Positions 44,800-53,956 of a DNA stretch of 64,000 nucleotides are shown piece by piece. This stretch comes from an uncultured Odoribacter sp. Lineage in GTDB: Bacteria; Bacteroidota; Bacteroidia; Bacteroidales; Marinifilaceae. Position numbers and translations under genes: made by a program. Location of the stretch: positions 70,108-134,107 of the forward strand of contig CAJTSF010000006.1 in the NCBI GenBank assembly GCA_910578985.1. Direction: 5' to 3'. Within the stretch, counting starts at the first letter, position 1. Every line of letters starts with the position of its first letter. The notes below the pieces were generated by a model, which saw nothing but the letters and a program-made list of their open reading frames with translations, did not search any database and was not told the DNA's origin.

Positions 44800-45204
44800 A
44801 TGACACTGATGAAAGCGCAATACCTGGGCGGTCTCCGGGTAGAATGTGAACACACCGCGAGCGGCACCAAAATCATCACCGATGCTCCCAAAGACAACCA
44901 CGGCAAAGGCGAATCCTTTTCCCCCACCGACCTTTGTGCCACGGCACTCGGCGGCTGCATCCTCACCACCATGGGCATCTACGCCGACCTCCACGGTTTG
45001 GACGTCACCGGTGCCTCTGCCGAAATCACCAAGACTATGGGATCCGACCCTCGCCGCATCTCCCTTATCGAGGTCATCATCACGATGCCCGACAAAGGCT
45101 ACTCCGACAAAGACAAAAAAATCCTCGAACGTGTGGCGAACACCTGCCCCGTGCATGCCAGCCTCAGCGAACAGATGGAGCAACGCATCGTTTTCCGGTG
45201 GTAA
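44800..45204 (+). CDS. OsmC/Ohr-family peroxiredoxin-like protein
   Basis: The 134-residue protein has the OsmC fold with both redox cysteines in place: SPTDLCATALGGCILTTMG (~42-60, the active Cys in GGC) and NTCPVHASL (~113-121). Family members reduce organic hydroperoxides with a thiol partner. The gene lies between YraN and the broken ADP-ribosylglycohydrolase, 10 bp ahead of the latter. Confidence 0.9.
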   Translation: MTLMKAQYLGGLRVECEHTASGTKIITDAPKDNHGKGESFSPTDLCATALGGCILTTMGIYADLHGLDVTGASAEITKTMGSDPRRISLIEVIITMPDKGYSDKDKKILERVANTCPVHASLSEQMEQRIVFRW

Positions 45205-45214
45205 AGAGAGAAAA

Positions 45215-46153
45215 ATGAAAACGGGATATGACAACTTGCCTTTCGGGGACATGATGAAGCGCATCTTGTTGGGCACGGCGGTAGGCGATGCTTTGGGATA
45301 TACGCATCAGTTCCTGACTCGCCAACAAGTGCGGCAACAGCCGATAAAGGGCATTTCAAGCGGGAGGTGGTCTGATGACACCTCCTTGTCTTTGTGCCTG
45401 GCGGATAGTTTGTGCGGGGGGTACGATTTGAATGACATCGCCCGAAAATTTTTAGCTTGGTATGAGGAAGGTTTTTGGACTCCGTACGGACATGCTTTTG
45501 ATGTCGGAAAAACCACCTTGTATGCAATAGTTCGGTTGAGACGCGGGATAGCTCCTGCTGAAGCGGGGATGGATGGTCCTAAGGACAATGGGAACGGTTC
45601 ATTGATGCGGATTGCTCCCCTCATTCCGTTCGCTTACGGGTTGGAGGAAAAACAGCAGAACCGGCTGATTACAGAGGTCTCCTCTATAACCCACAGGCAT
45701 CCTCGGGCCATATAGGCTTGCATTTTTTACTGCAAGATTGCATTCCGTTATTTGGATTGCAAAGACTTGAAGACCGCATTCACAAAAACCCAGGAAGAAA
45801 TGAGGCAATTGTTGCAGCAAATTCCTTTTAGGGAAGAGGCAGAACATTTTGAGCGGCTTTTGAAATTGGATTATGAAGGATTTAAAAACTTGAAAGACGA
45901 AGAGATTCGCTCTTTCGGTTATGTCATGGACACTTTGGAGGCAAGCCTCTGGTCTGTATTCGGACATCATAATTTTGAAGATTCGGTTTTATGCGCTGTA
46001 AATTTGGGCTATGACGCGGATACGGTCGGGACAATAACGGGAGCATTGGCAGGAATCATATATGATTGTGAGGCGATACCGAAGGAATGGATTACTGCTT
46101 TGGATAGGGTGGAAGACATCATTGCATTGGCGGACCGCTATGATGCGATGTAA
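45215..46153 (+). pseudogene. ADP-ribosylglycohydrolase family gene interrupted by one in-frame TAG
   Basis: Codons 1-166 and the rest are in the same frame, separated by a single TAG at 45713-45715. The first part has GTAVGDALGYTHQF, WSDDTSLSLCLADSL (metal-binding Asp-Asp-Thr), GPKDNGNGSLMRIAPL and THRHPRAI; reading on past the stop gives ACIFYCKIAFRYLDCKD, then GHHNFEDSVLCAVNLGYDADTVGTITGALAGI with the second metal site (DADT). All catalytic features of an ADP-ribosyl hydrolase (DraG/ARH-type) are therefore kept, and only the stop breaks the ~312-codon gene. No other lesion is seen, so the change is recent, a sequencing error, or read through. Confidence 0.88.
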
Positions 46154-46170
46154 TTCCAAACCAAAAAACG

Positions 46171-46190
46171 CGCCGGGGATTTCCCGGCGG
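46171..46190 (+). terminator. GC-rich hairpin after the ADP-ribosylglycohydrolase gene
   Basis: CGCCGGG and CCCGGCG form a compact stem about 20 bp past the stop. There is no long T-tract after it on the plus strand. Confidence 0.5.
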
Positions 46191-46200
46191 TAGTGTAAAA

Positions 46201-46249
46201 TAAACTGTGTCAGCAAAGAATAAAATATTAACTTTGCTAACACAGTTTA
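46201..46249. repeat. 18-bp inverted repeat
   Basis: TAAACTGTGTCAGCAAAG (46201-46218) is the inverse of 46232-46249 with one mismatch and a 13-nt AT-rich loop. It could terminate transcription in either direction. The rest of the 46154-46531 gap holds this, a second inverted repeat and a promoter. Confidence 0.7.
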
Positions 46250-46336
46250 ATTTACATCCTCTTTTCCACCAACAAACCATCGTTCCAAAACTTCTTTTTA
46301 TCCCCTTCCCGGCACTCATCCGGCAGGTAACCGGGC

Positions 46337-46406
46337 GTCATCCGGCTCCTTATTCCGGATATATCCCGCATTTTCTCCGCTTCTTCCCTGCTTTCAGCCG
46401 GATGAC
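46337..46406. repeat. 11-bp inverted repeat GTCATCCGGCT with related CCGG units
   Basis: GTCATCCGGCT at 46337-46347 is exactly inverted at 46396-46406. Further partial copies (ATCCGGC at 46318, TTCCGGAT at 46354) lie nearby, giving a GC-rich clustered repeat before the serine hydrolase promoter. Confidence 0.55.
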
Positions 46407-46494
46407 AGCCGGGAAGCCCCCCCCTTCATGACATGCAGCCTACTGTCGCAATAAATTTATTCAGCCGAATCTCCGTTTATCAGCGAAAAAAACA

Positions 46495-46502
46495 TACCTT
46501 TG
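46495..46502 (+). promoter_or_regulatory. -7 element of the serine hydrolase promoter
   Basis: TACCTTTG starting 37 bp before the ATG at 46532. The upstream -33 is weak (TTTA near 46475). Confidence 0.5.
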
Positions 46503-46531
46503 CCATATATGAATCATCCAAACGACTATTT

Positions 46532-47848
46532 ATGAAGCAATTTATCATCACCGCACTTATCGCCTGCTGTTTTGTGCACATCGGATTTTCCCAGGAATTT
46601 CCGACGATGAAATTAAACGCCTATTTTGACACCTTGGAACAGAACGACAAGTTCATGGGAACGGTTTGCGTGAGTAGGAATGGAGATGACATATACACCA
46701 AATCCGTCGGCTTTTCCAACATGGAAGCCAAAGCAAGAGCCCACCAAAACTCAAGGTACAAGATTGGCTCCATCTCCAAAACTTTCACCGCTGTCATGAT
46801 ATTTCAGGCAATAGAGCAAGGCAGACTGACATTGGCAACCACCTTGGACAACTATTTCCCGAATATTCAAAATGCGGAAAGCATAACCATCGACCATCTG
46901 CTCAGCCATCGCAGCGGAATCCACAATTTCACGGACAACAATTTCTCATCGTGGGCGACGGAGCGGAAAACCCGTGATGAACTGCTGAAAATAATAGCGG
47001 ATGGGGGAAGCGACTTTACTCCCGACAGCAAAACCCAATACAGCAATTCAAACTATGTCCTGCTGTCGTGGATTCTGGAAAACATCTACCGCCAACCGTT
47101 CCAAGAAATACTGCAAACGAACATCATCACCCCGCTGCAACTCCCCCGCACCTCCTTCGGGAGGTCGGAGACAGACACCGTATGCCATTCATACCAATAC
47201 TTTGACAAATGGAGAATAGAATCCGACACAGACCCTTCTGTGACAATGGGCGCAGGCGGGATTGTATCGACAGCAAGCGACCTGAATCTCTTTTTTCACG
47301 CTCTGTTCAGCGGCAAACTAATCTCCCCCAACAGCCTTGTGCAGATGACAACAGTGACAGACGGATACGGCAGAGGTCTGTTCCGGATTCCTTTCCGCAA
47401 CAGGACAGGCTACGGGCACACGGGAGGAATAGACGGATTCCATTCCATCTCCATATATTTCCCCGATGACCAAACGGCATACTCGCTAACCTCGAACGGT
47501 GCCAACTACATTATCAATAACATATCCATTGCCGTGTTAAGCGCCACCTATGGCGTTCCTTTCGAAATCCCCGATTTCACCAAGGTCAATTATACATCAA
47601 CAGACCTGGACAAATACTTAGGAGTGTACTCATCGTCACAACTCCCCATAAAACTAACCGTCAGCAAACGGGGCAAGACCTTGGTTGCACAAGGCACTGG
47701 TCAATCCCCATTCGAACTTAAAACTTCGGGAGAACATATATTCAGATTTGACCCGGCGAATATCATTCTGGTATTTGAGCCCGACAAAGGAACAATGATA
47801 CTGAAACAGGGCGGAGGCACTTTCTTTATGAAAAAGGATGTGGAATAA
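46532..47848 (+). CDS. Secreted beta-lactamase-fold serine hydrolase (PF00144)
   Basis: About 438 residues. I use ATG 46532, giving the signal peptide MKQFIITALIACCFVHIGFS. The catalytic motifs of class C-like hydrolases are in order: SISK (S-x-x-K, near residue 88), YSNSNYV (YxN, ~171) and HTGG (~302). A C-terminal ~90-residue beta domain follows. Family members include DD-peptidases and esterases acting in the periplasm, and most are not beta-lactamases. It is monocistronic with a -7 element in front. A relic of another gene follows directly. Confidence 0.87.
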   Translation: MKQFIITALIACCFVHIGFSQEFPTMKLNAYFDTLEQNDKFMGTVCVSRNGDDIYTKSVGFSNMEAKARAHQNSRYKIGSISKTFTAVMIFQAIEQGRLTLATTLDNYFPNIQNAESITIDHLLSHRSGIHNFTDNNFSSWATERKTRDELLKIIADGGSDFTPDSKTQYSNSNYVLLSWILENIYRQPFQEILQTNIITPLQLPRTSFGRSETDTVCHSYQYFDKWRIESDTDPSVTMGAGGIVSTASDLNLFFHALFSGKLISPNSLVQMTTVTDGYGRGLFRIPFRNRTGYGHTGGIDGFHSISIYFPDDQTAYSLTSNGANYIINNISIAVLSATYGVPFEIPDFTKVNYTSTDLDKYLGVYSSSQLPIKLTVSKRGKTLVAQGTGQSPFELKTSGEHIFRFDPANIILVFEPDKGTMILKQGGGTFFMKKDVE

Positions 47849-47868
47849 ATCCGTATATTTCAGGTACA

Positions 47869-48066
47869 CATTTTGCAAGACATACTACGAGAAGCCAAAA
47901 GAAAACTCGGCAAAGTACCGACGGCTGGTCGCACAAGTGGATTCCCTCAACGCCATCAGCGCGGGACAGAACCAGGAATTAGAAAGCGTCTACGCCGATT
48001 TCATCGATGTAGACACCCGCGACTTCGACGCCATTGAGTTGAATGAAAAGAAATCCAAGATACTCT
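47869..48066 (+). pseudogene. Decayed partial copy of the coiled-coil lipoprotein gene at 26899-27771
   Basis: The segment keeps the upstream sequence GGTACACATTTTGCAAGACAT (compare the reverse strand near 27813-27833), then reads ENSAKYRRLVAQVDSLN, GQNQELESVYAD and, after an internal deletion, FIDVDTRDFDAIELNEKKSK. The signal peptide is lost by a first deletion. The second removes the equivalent of 525 nt (175 codons) between two GCCGAC sequences, both present in the intact gene, and stays in frame. The remaining C-terminus is replaced by unrelated sequence. No function is expected. Confidence 0.85.
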
Positions 48067-48081
48067 TCTTCCACCCGGCAG

Positions 48082-49299
48082 CTACTTTTCAAACCTTTCG
48101 TAGCCGAAGATTTTACTGCGCCCGTCCTCCATGCCTTGCAGTTGATGACAGATAATCTGTGCGCCGATCACGCTGAACGTGATGCCGTTCCCGCCATACC
48201 CCAAATCAAAGAACATCCGTTCCTTGCCCGGCCATGTGCCGATGAAGGGCAGGCCGTCTTTCGTGGTGCTGAACGTGCCGCACCATGCCATCTCGGTTTG
48301 GAAAGGAATGTCGGGGAACAATTTCTTGAATTTCTTTTCCAATATGCGGGTTTTCTTTCTGAGCAAGGCATCACGGCGTTTCGGGTCGGAGAATTTCTCG
48401 TCTTCACCGCCGATGATGATGCGGTTGCCGTCGGTGGTCCGGATGTATAGATACGGGTCGGCAGTTTCCCAAATCAGGCAGTGCCCGGGCCACAACTCGG
48501 CGGGATTCACCGGATGGGACACCAGCGCATAGGTGGACGTCAAATCCATAATCTCCCGCGGGAGGAACTTGCCGGCTTCAAATCCGGCTGCCACAATCAC
48601 GTATTTGCAATCAATCCGATGCCCTCTGTCCGTTTCTATGACGTAGCCTCCCTGCTGCTCCACGCATTCCTTGACCTCCGTGTGGGTAAAGACTTGCAGC
48701 CCATTTTGCTTCATGTGGTGGAGCAACAGGCTGGTCGCCGCCCGGTAAGCGTCGATTTGTGCCGACACTTCGTTCAGCAATCCGCACCCCGGCGCCTCCA
48801 GTTTGCAGCGTTCCCTTATCTCTTCCTTCGTGAGCAGGCGGACGGGCAGACGATGTTTTCGCCTCATTCCGTATTCTTCTTTCACCAGCCGCTCGTCTTT
48901 CCGGGTGCTGGCATAGAAGAGGCTGGGCACCCGCTCGAAACAGGCGTCCACGCCCGTCGATGCCAGCACCTGTTCCAGGTCGGAAATGGATTGCAGGCAC
49001 GCGCGGTAGGCGGACACGGCGTTGTCCTCCCCGATCATTTCCGCCATGCGGCAAAGGGGGACGTCTATCTCATACTGCAACAGGGCGGTGCTCGCCGCGG
49101 AGCTTCCCGTCGCGATGCTTCGTTTGTCGACGACACAGCATCTCAACCCGGCGTTGTACAGTTCGTGCACCATTAAGGCACCGGTTATCCCGGAACCAAT
49201 CACTACAATGTCCGTGGAGAAATCATTTTCCAAGGGATGAAAATAATCCAATAACGGGTTTTTAATTGCCCAATAGGGCAATCCTGAATGTAAGTCCAT
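48082..49299 (-). CDS. FAD-dependent oxidoreductase (DAO/DadA-like)
   Basis: About 405 residues from ATG 49299 (MDLHSGLPYWAIKNPLL). The FAD Rossmann motif is DIVVIGSGITGALMVHELYNAG. The family's later motifs are ATGSSAASTALLQYEID and AAGFEAGKFLPREI, with a C-terminal GTWPGKERMFFDLGYGGNGITFSVIGAQI that closes the FAD site. Such enzymes oxidise D-amino acids, glycine or related amines; the substrate cannot be told. No signal peptide, so it is cytosolic. A longer in-frame start 26 codons upstream is less family-like. Confidence 0.88.
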   Translation of the reverse strand: MDLHSGLPYWAIKNPLLDYFHPLENDFSTDIVVIGSGITGALMVHELYNAGLRCCVVDKRSIATGSSAASTALLQYEIDVPLCRMAEMIGEDNAVSAYRACLQSISDLEQVLASTGVDACFERVPSLFYASTRKDERLVKEEYGMRRKHRLPVRLLTKEEIRERCKLEAPGCGLLNEVSAQIDAYRAATSLLLHHMKQNGLQVFTHTEVKECVEQQGGYVIETDRGHRIDCKYVIVAAGFEAGKFLPREIMDLTSTYALVSHPVNPAELWPGHCLIWETADPYLYIRTTDGNRIIIGGEDEKFSDPKRRDALLRKKTRILEKKFKKLFPDIPFQTEMAWCGTFSTTKDGLPFIGTWPGKERMFFDLGYGGNGITFSVIGAQIICHQLQGMEDGRSKIFGYERFEK

Positions 49300-49457
49300 G
49301 ATATGACAGAATTTATTGGTTAAACATTCATTGACGCCGGGTCGGAAATATCGGACCGGCATCAGTTGCCTTCTCATTGGATATAACGGAAAATGAGGGG
49401 GGAGGGTTCGGGAAGAATGTATTTTTCTATACCGGAAAGGACAAATGTCAATTCCTG

Positions 49458-49727
49458 TCAGGGGTTGAACATATCCTTGCAGTAGTATCCGAGGATGCCG
49501 TTAATCATGCGGACGTAGTTGGCGGCCTGGCGGTTGCCTGGATTGAGGCGGAGGACGGTGTTGAACTTGTTCAGCGCTTCTGCCATGCGCCCTTCGGCAT
49601 ATATCAGTTCCCCGAGGTAAAGCCATGCCTCTTCGTAGGAGGCTTCTTCGCGGATGGAGGATTCGAGGAGGGCGATGGCTTCCGGGCGGCGCCCGGCGGC
49701 TGCCAGGGTTTGGGCTTCTTGGATCAT
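49458..49727 (-). CDS. Small tetratricopeptide-repeat protein
   Basis: This 89-residue protein consists almost wholly of two TPR-type helix pairs (AGRRPEAIALLESSI.EEASYEEAWLYLG in parts, and AEGRMAEALNKFNTVLRLNPGN). It has no signal peptide or membrane segment. Its ATG overlaps the stop of the M23 peptidase gene as ATGA, so the two are coupled. A protein-protein interaction role is inferred; the partner is unknown. Confidence 0.82.
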   Translation of the reverse strand: MIQEAQTLAAAGRRPEAIALLESSIREEASYEEAWLYLGELIYAEGRMAEALNKFNTVLRLNPGNRQAANYVRMINGILGYYCKDMFNP

Positions 49728-51385
49728 AGCGTGATGTGTTTGGTGATTTCTGTCTGGTTATTTACTTTGTCTTCAACGATGATTCTGACCTCGTTCCTTG
49801 CGCTTCGCCGGAAAGCAGGCTCGGAGAGGAGACACTGGAGCAGGTCGGTGCGAGGGTCGTAGGAGAAGAGGCACCATTGTCCGTTTACCTCCCCGCGGTA
49901 GGAGGCGATGCCTGAGCAGTCGTCTTTGATGCGGAAGCGGAGTGTCCTGCCGGGTCCTTTGCCGAGGTAGTCGATGGTGGGAGCGAGGGTGTCCTCGGCG
50001 ACGGTGTAGCGGTTTAGGTAGCCGATGGAAGCGCATAGGCTGTCGGAGGTGTGGCGGGTAGCGACGGGGAGGCGTTCGCCTTCAGGCGTCACTTCGCAGA
50101 TGACAGAGCGGGGGGAGAATCGTCCCCGAAGGACGAGAGTCCCTTTTTTTAATAGAGGTATGTCTTTGCGGGCGAGCATCAGTATTTCGCTCCCGGTCGC
50201 CGTGTCGGGTTCGGAGGCGAGGGTTTTGCGCACGGAGGAGATGAGGGAACCGGCGGGGAGGCGGAGGCTCCACGGCCCGTGTGTGAGTTGGTGGGGGAGG
50301 TCGTAACGGAGTATCTCTCCGTCCGGCAGGGTGTCCGGCGCGGGGGCGGCTCCCCGGAGTTCGAGGGCGACGGTGCTGCGGTTGCCGTTGATGTCCGCCA
50401 GAGTAAGGAGGGCATGGACCGTGCTGTCCTGTGAGAGGGGGATGCAGCCTCCGTTGCGCATCCGGACGCCGAGCACTTCATGTTGCCAGTGGCCGAAGCA
50501 GCGGTAGACCGTCTCGCGTTTTTTGTAGCATTCGAAATCCTTCACTTCGTTGATGAAACACGCCTGGTGGAAGGCGCAGGAGTCGGCGGAGAGGTGGTAG
50601 AGAGTGTCCTGCCCGACGGTCAGCGTGAGGCGGTAAACGCCGAGTTTGTTCCAGGAGTCGTTCATGTGATCGATGATGAATGCCCCGATGCCGATTTTGC
50701 CGGCGGGTACGGTGTGGCGCCCCGCGCTGTAACGTCCCGTGCCCGTGTTCTTCAGCGCGCAGCTGCGGAGGCGTTGCACGCTGCCGTTGTCCTGTACGGC
50801 ATAGAGGTAGAGGTGTTTGGGGATGGGGGCGCGGGTGTCGCGGATGGAGTAGAAGCGGAGCGGATTCAGGGTGTGTTCGGTGGAGGTGGTGCGTACCTCG
50901 AAGTGGAGGTGCGGTCCGCCCGATGAACCGGTGTTGCCGCTGTAGCCGATAGTGTCGCCCCGGCGGAAGCGTATGTTTTCGGCGAGCATGGGTTCGTCCA
51001 CGCGGAAACTTTCGCGGGTGTATTGTTTTTCGCGCACCCGGGTGGCGACGCGGGGTTCGAAACGTTGCAGGTGGGCATAAACCGTGGTGGTACCGTCGGA
51101 ATGGTCGATGTAGAGGGCGTTCCCGTAGCCCGTGGGCGAGACGCACACGCGGGAGACGATGCCGTCCTGCACGCAACGCACGGGCAGCCCCTCGACGCCG
51201 CCCGTTTTCATGTCCACCCCGGAGTGGAAGTGGGTGGCGCGCAGCTCCCCAAAGTTCCCGCTGAGGAGCATCGTGCCGTCCAGCGGCGGAAGGAGTTCCT
51301 GTGCCCCGGCGGGGGACAAGATTTTTAACATCAAACAATTAGCCGCTACCCAACGGGCAATGCTTCCCCGAATCTTTTTTTTCAT
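49724..51385 (-). CDS. M23-family metallopeptidase (LytM domain), secreted
   Basis: About 553 residues with ATG 51385 (MKKKIRGSIARWVAANCLML), a signal peptide ending at AGAQ. The LytM domain lies in the N-terminal third: HFHSGVDMK (zinc His and Asp), GYGNALYIDHSDGTTTVYAHL and GPHLHFEVR (HxH), all active-site residues present. The remaining ~350 residues are beta-rich repeats with no named fold. It should cut peptidoglycan cross-links in the periplasm or outer leaflet. The upstream in-frame extension of 14 codons is not needed. Confidence 0.9.
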   Translation of the reverse strand: MKKKIRGSIARWVAANCLMLKILSPAGAQELLPPLDGTMLLSGNFGELRATHFHSGVDMKTGGVEGLPVRCVQDGIVSRVCVSPTGYGNALYIDHSDGTTTVYAHLQRFEPRVATRVREKQYTRESFRVDEPMLAENIRFRRGDTIGYSGNTGSSGGPHLHFEVRTTSTEHTLNPLRFYSIRDTRAPIPKHLYLYAVQDNGSVQRLRSCALKNTGTGRYSAGRHTVPAGKIGIGAFIIDHMNDSWNKLGVYRLTLTVGQDTLYHLSADSCAFHQACFINEVKDFECYKKRETVYRCFGHWQHEVLGVRMRNGGCIPLSQDSTVHALLTLADINGNRSTVALELRGAAPAPDTLPDGEILRYDLPHQLTHGPWSLRLPAGSLISSVRKTLASEPDTATGSEILMLARKDIPLLKKGTLVLRGRFSPRSVICEVTPEGERLPVATRHTSDSLCASIGYLNRYTVAEDTLAPTIDYLGKGPGRTLRFRIKDDCSGIASYRGEVNGQWCLFSYDPRTDLLQCLLSEPAFRRSARNEVRIIVEDKVNNQTEITKHITL

Positions 51386-51429
51386 GGTTTCCTGTCGATA
51401 AAAAATACACTGCAAATATATCAACACTC

Positions 51430-51460
51430 TTTGATATTTGAAGAATAATCCCTACCTTTG
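51430..51460 (+). promoter_or_regulatory. Promoter of the zapB-like/zapA operon
   Basis: TTTG (51430-51433), a 19-bp spacer and TACCTTTG (51453-51460) match the consensus, 18 bp before the first gene. Confidence 0.85.
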
Positions 51461-51478
51461 TCATGAAAAGATTTTGGT

Positions 51479-51769
51479 ATGGCATCAAAACACGACATCG
51501 TTATTAACGAGTTGGATTATAAAGTAGAGAAATTAATAAAACTATATATATCTTCCCTGGAGCGCAACAGGAGTTTGGAGGACAGGCTGGTGGAGTTGCA
51601 GGATGAGTTGGAGAGGGCGCAGAAAGAGAAGCAGATGATAAACGAACAATTGAAAACAGCCAGGGTGGCGGAGGCAATCTCGTCGGGCAACGGAAGTGCC
51701 GAGGCAAGAACGCGGGTCAGCCAACTGGTGCGGGAAATCGACAAATGTATTGCTCTTTTGAATAATTGA
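51479..51769 (+). CDS. Small coiled-coil protein upstream of zapA (ZapB-like)
   Basis: The 96-residue protein is a coiled coil (LEDRLVELQDELERAQKEKQMINEQLK in parts, ~33-60), followed by a short helix that ends REIDKCIALLNN. Small coiled-coil proteins with this length and position next to zapA are common in Bacteroidota and may act as ZapB-type division partners; sequence alone does not prove it. It has its own promoter, and zapA follows 2 bp after its stop. Confidence 0.72.
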   Translation: MASKHDIVINELDYKVEKLIKLYISSLERNRSLEDRLVELQDELERAQKEKQMINEQLKTARVAEAISSGNGSAEARTRVSQLVREIDKCIALLNN

Positions 51770-51771
51770 CT

Positions 51772-52041
51772 ATGTCAGAGAAACGGACCATTAATATAAA
51801 AATCGCCGACATTCCCCTCAGTCTGAATATCGATCCCTCGGACGAGGAGATCGTGCGGAGGGCGGCGAAAGAGATTAATGAGCGCGTTTTAAAATATAAA
51901 GATGGGCTTGCAGAGCCGGAACTTCATTATTTCTTGGCATTCGTGGCGTTGCAGCACACCATTAAGATGTTGCAACAGGATATGAAAATCAATGAAATAG
52001 AAAATATCAGTTCGAAGATAGACGAGTATATAAAAGAGTAA
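51772..52041 (+). CDS. zapA: Cell division protein ZapA
   Basis: The 89-residue protein starts MSEKRTINIKIADIPLSLNI, then the helix EEIVRRAAKEINERVLKYK and a C-terminal coil. It bundles FtsZ filaments at the division ring. ATG 51772 is preferred over the TTG six bases earlier. A structured RNA region follows immediately, as in the zapA-ssrS arrangement of Gammaproteobacteria. Confidence 0.88.
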   Translation: MSEKRTINIKIADIPLSLNIDPSDEEIVRRAAKEINERVLKYKDGLAEPELHYFLAFVALQHTIKMLQQDMKINEIENISSKIDEYIKE

Positions 52042-52042
52042 G

Positions 52043-52228
52043 CACCCCATAGAGTTCTTTGAATACAGATATTCCCGCATTATTTCGACTTTAAGCGAAA
52101 AACTCAACAATTCAACCATTAGAGCAGACGCTTATTCGCACAAGGCAGGCCTCAACCTTCGGGTTCCTTCGGGACAGTGGACGTCTGAATCGAGTAGCAG
52201 CTCTATCCATATCATTTTGGGGTTTTAT
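52043..52228 (+). ncRNA. ssrS: Probable 6S RNA
   Basis: The ~186-nt non-coding gap folds end-to-end: ACCCCA (52044-52049) with TGGGGT (52218-52223) and ATAGAG (52049-52054) with CTCTAT (52201-52206), two GC-rich hairpins with TTCG loops in between (AACC-TTC-GGGTT and TCC-TTC-GGGA), and a closing T-rich tail. The long rod with a terminal T-tract just after zapA is the known pattern for 6S RNA, which binds the housekeeping polymerase. I have not checked an alignment, and another structured RNA is possible. Confidence 0.68.
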
Positions 52229-52298
52229 TAAAAAGAAATAGTGCGGGATTTTTTTATGTAAATATGTTACACTATTATAAATTAATTAATTACAGCGT

Positions 52299-53831
52299 AT
52301 GACTAATATAATAATCGCAGGAACGGCATTGCTTGCCGGTGTGATAGCCGGTTGGATGATTATGCGCCTCGTCATGAAATTCAGAGCGCAGAACATCATC
52401 AAGGAGGCGGAAGCCGAAGCCGAAGTTATCAAGAGAGATAAAATATTGCAGGCGAAGGAGAAGTTCCTTCAGATGAAAACGGAGCACGAGAAGCAGGTGG
52501 CGGCACGCAACAGCAAGGTGCAGGCGGCGGAGAACAAGTTGAAGCAGCAGGAGACGGAGGTCGCCCGCAAGCTGGAGGATATTCAGCGCAAGAGCAAGGA
52601 AATCCAAGGACAGCAGAGTAGCATTGATTTGCAGAAGGAGTTGATAGAGAAGAAGGTGGTGGAGCTGGAGAAGATGAAGAAGCAGCAAATCGAGCAGTTG
52701 GAGGCGATTTCCGGCATGTCCGGGGAGCAGGCGAAGGAGCGGCTCATCAATTCCCTCAAGGAGGAAGCCGAGGCGGAAGCGGTCTCTTACGTGAATGAAA
52801 TCATGGAGGAGGCGAAGATGACCGCCAACATGGAGGCGAAGAAAGTGGTCATCAAGACCATCCAGCGGGTGGCGACGGAGACCGCGACGGAGAATGCGGT
52901 GTCGATATTCCACATCGACTCGGATGAAATCAAGGGACGCATCATCGGGCGCGAAGGGCGGAATATCCGCGCACTGGAGGCTGCCACGGGCGTTGAAATC
53001 ATTGTGGACGACACGCCGGAGGCGATTGTCCTGTCGGGATTCGATCCGGTGCGCCGGGAGATTGCTCGTCTGGCGTTGCACCAGCTGGTGACGGACGGAC
53101 GTATCCACCCCGCCCGTATCGAGGAGGTCGTGAACAAGGTGAAGAAGCAAATCGAGGAGGAGATTATCGAGACGGGAAAGCGCACGACTATCGACCTCGG
53201 GGTGCATGGTCTGCATCCGGAGTTGATTCGTTTGATCGGAAAGATGAAATACCGTTCTTCCTACGGGCAGAACCTGTTGCAGCACGCCCGCGAGACAGCG
53301 AACCTGTGTGCCATCATGGCTGCCGAACTGGGCTTGAACGTGAAGAAGGCGAAACGTGCCGGACTGTTGCATGACATCGGCAAGGTGCCCGATGACGAGC
53401 CGGAATTGCCACACGCTATCCTCGGTATGCAGCTGGCGGAGAAGTATAAGGAGAAACCGGATATCTGCAACGCTATCGGCGCGCACCATGAGGAGATGGA
53501 GATGACGACGCTGATTGCGCCCATCGTGCAGGCGTGCGATGCCATTTCGGGTGCCCGTCCGGGAGCCCGCCGTGAGGTTGTGGAGGCTTATATCAAGCGT
53601 TTGAAGGATATGGAGGACCTGGCGTTGTCGTACAACGGCGTGGTGAAGACCTATGCCATTCAGGCGGGACGCGAGTTGCGCGTGGTGGTGGGAAGCGAGA
53701 AGATTTCGGACGCCGAGGCGGAGAAGATTTCATTCGATATCGCGAAACGGATTCAGGACGAGATGACCTATCCGGGGCAGGTGAAGGTGACGGTTATCCG
53801 CGAAACCCGGGCGATTGCCTATGCCAAGTAA
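52299..53831 (+). CDS. rny: Ribonuclease Y
   Basis: The 510-residue protein has one N-terminal membrane helix ([20 protein letters not shown]), a long coiled coil (~25-190), a KH domain ([27 protein letters not shown] in parts, ~205-265) and an HD domain with the metal-binding HD of GLLHDIGKV near residue 355. It starts mRNA decay as a membrane-bound endonuclease. It is standard in length and domain order; a terminator follows. Confidence 0.95.
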   Translation: MTNIIIAGTALLAGVIAGWMIMRLVMKFRAQNIIKEAEAEAEVIKRDKILQAKEKFLQMKTEHEKQVAARNSKVQAAENKLKQQETEVARKLEDIQRKSKEIQGQQSSIDLQKELIEKKVVELEKMKKQQIEQLEAISGMSGEQAKERLINSLKEEAEAEAVSYVNEIMEEAKMTANMEAKKVVIKTIQRVATETATENAVSIFHIDSDEIKGRIIGREGRNIRALEAATGVEIIVDDTPEAIVLSGFDPVRREIARLALHQLVTDGRIHPARIEEVVNKVKKQIEEEIIETGKRTTIDLGVHGLHPELIRLIGKMKYRSSYGQNLLQHARETANLCAIMAAELGLNVKKAKRAGLLHDIGKVPDDEPELPHAILGMQLAEKYKEKPDICNAIGAHHEEMEMTTLIAPIVQACDAISGARPGARREVVEAYIKRLKDMEDLALSYNGVVKTYAIQAGRELRVVVGSEKISDAEAEKISFDIAKRIQDEMTYPGQVKVTVIRETRAIAYAK

Positions 53832-53856
53832 AAGAAACAAGAATGGTTTATCAAGG

Positions 53857-53889
53857 ACGGCGGCTGCTTTCGGGCAGTCGCCGTTTTTT
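53857..53889 (+). terminator. Terminator of rny
   Basis: ACGGCGGCTGC (53857-53867) pairs with GCAGTCGCCGT (53874-53884), followed by six T residues. Confidence 0.92.
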
Positions 53890-53956
53890 GTGGGAGAATG
53901 GGGCAAAGGTGCGGGGGGGGGGAAACAAGCCGACCTTGACGGATCGGCTCGCTTGG

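Noticed and set aside
45713..45715. Amber suppression or recoding as the normal mode for the hydrolase
   Set aside because: No suppressor tRNA or recoding element was seen and the rest of the window uses ordinary stops; a mutation is simpler.
46532..47848. True class C beta-lactamase
   Set aside because: The motifs are shared by many PF00144 esterases and peptidases, and the extra C-terminal domain argues against a dedicated beta-lactamase.
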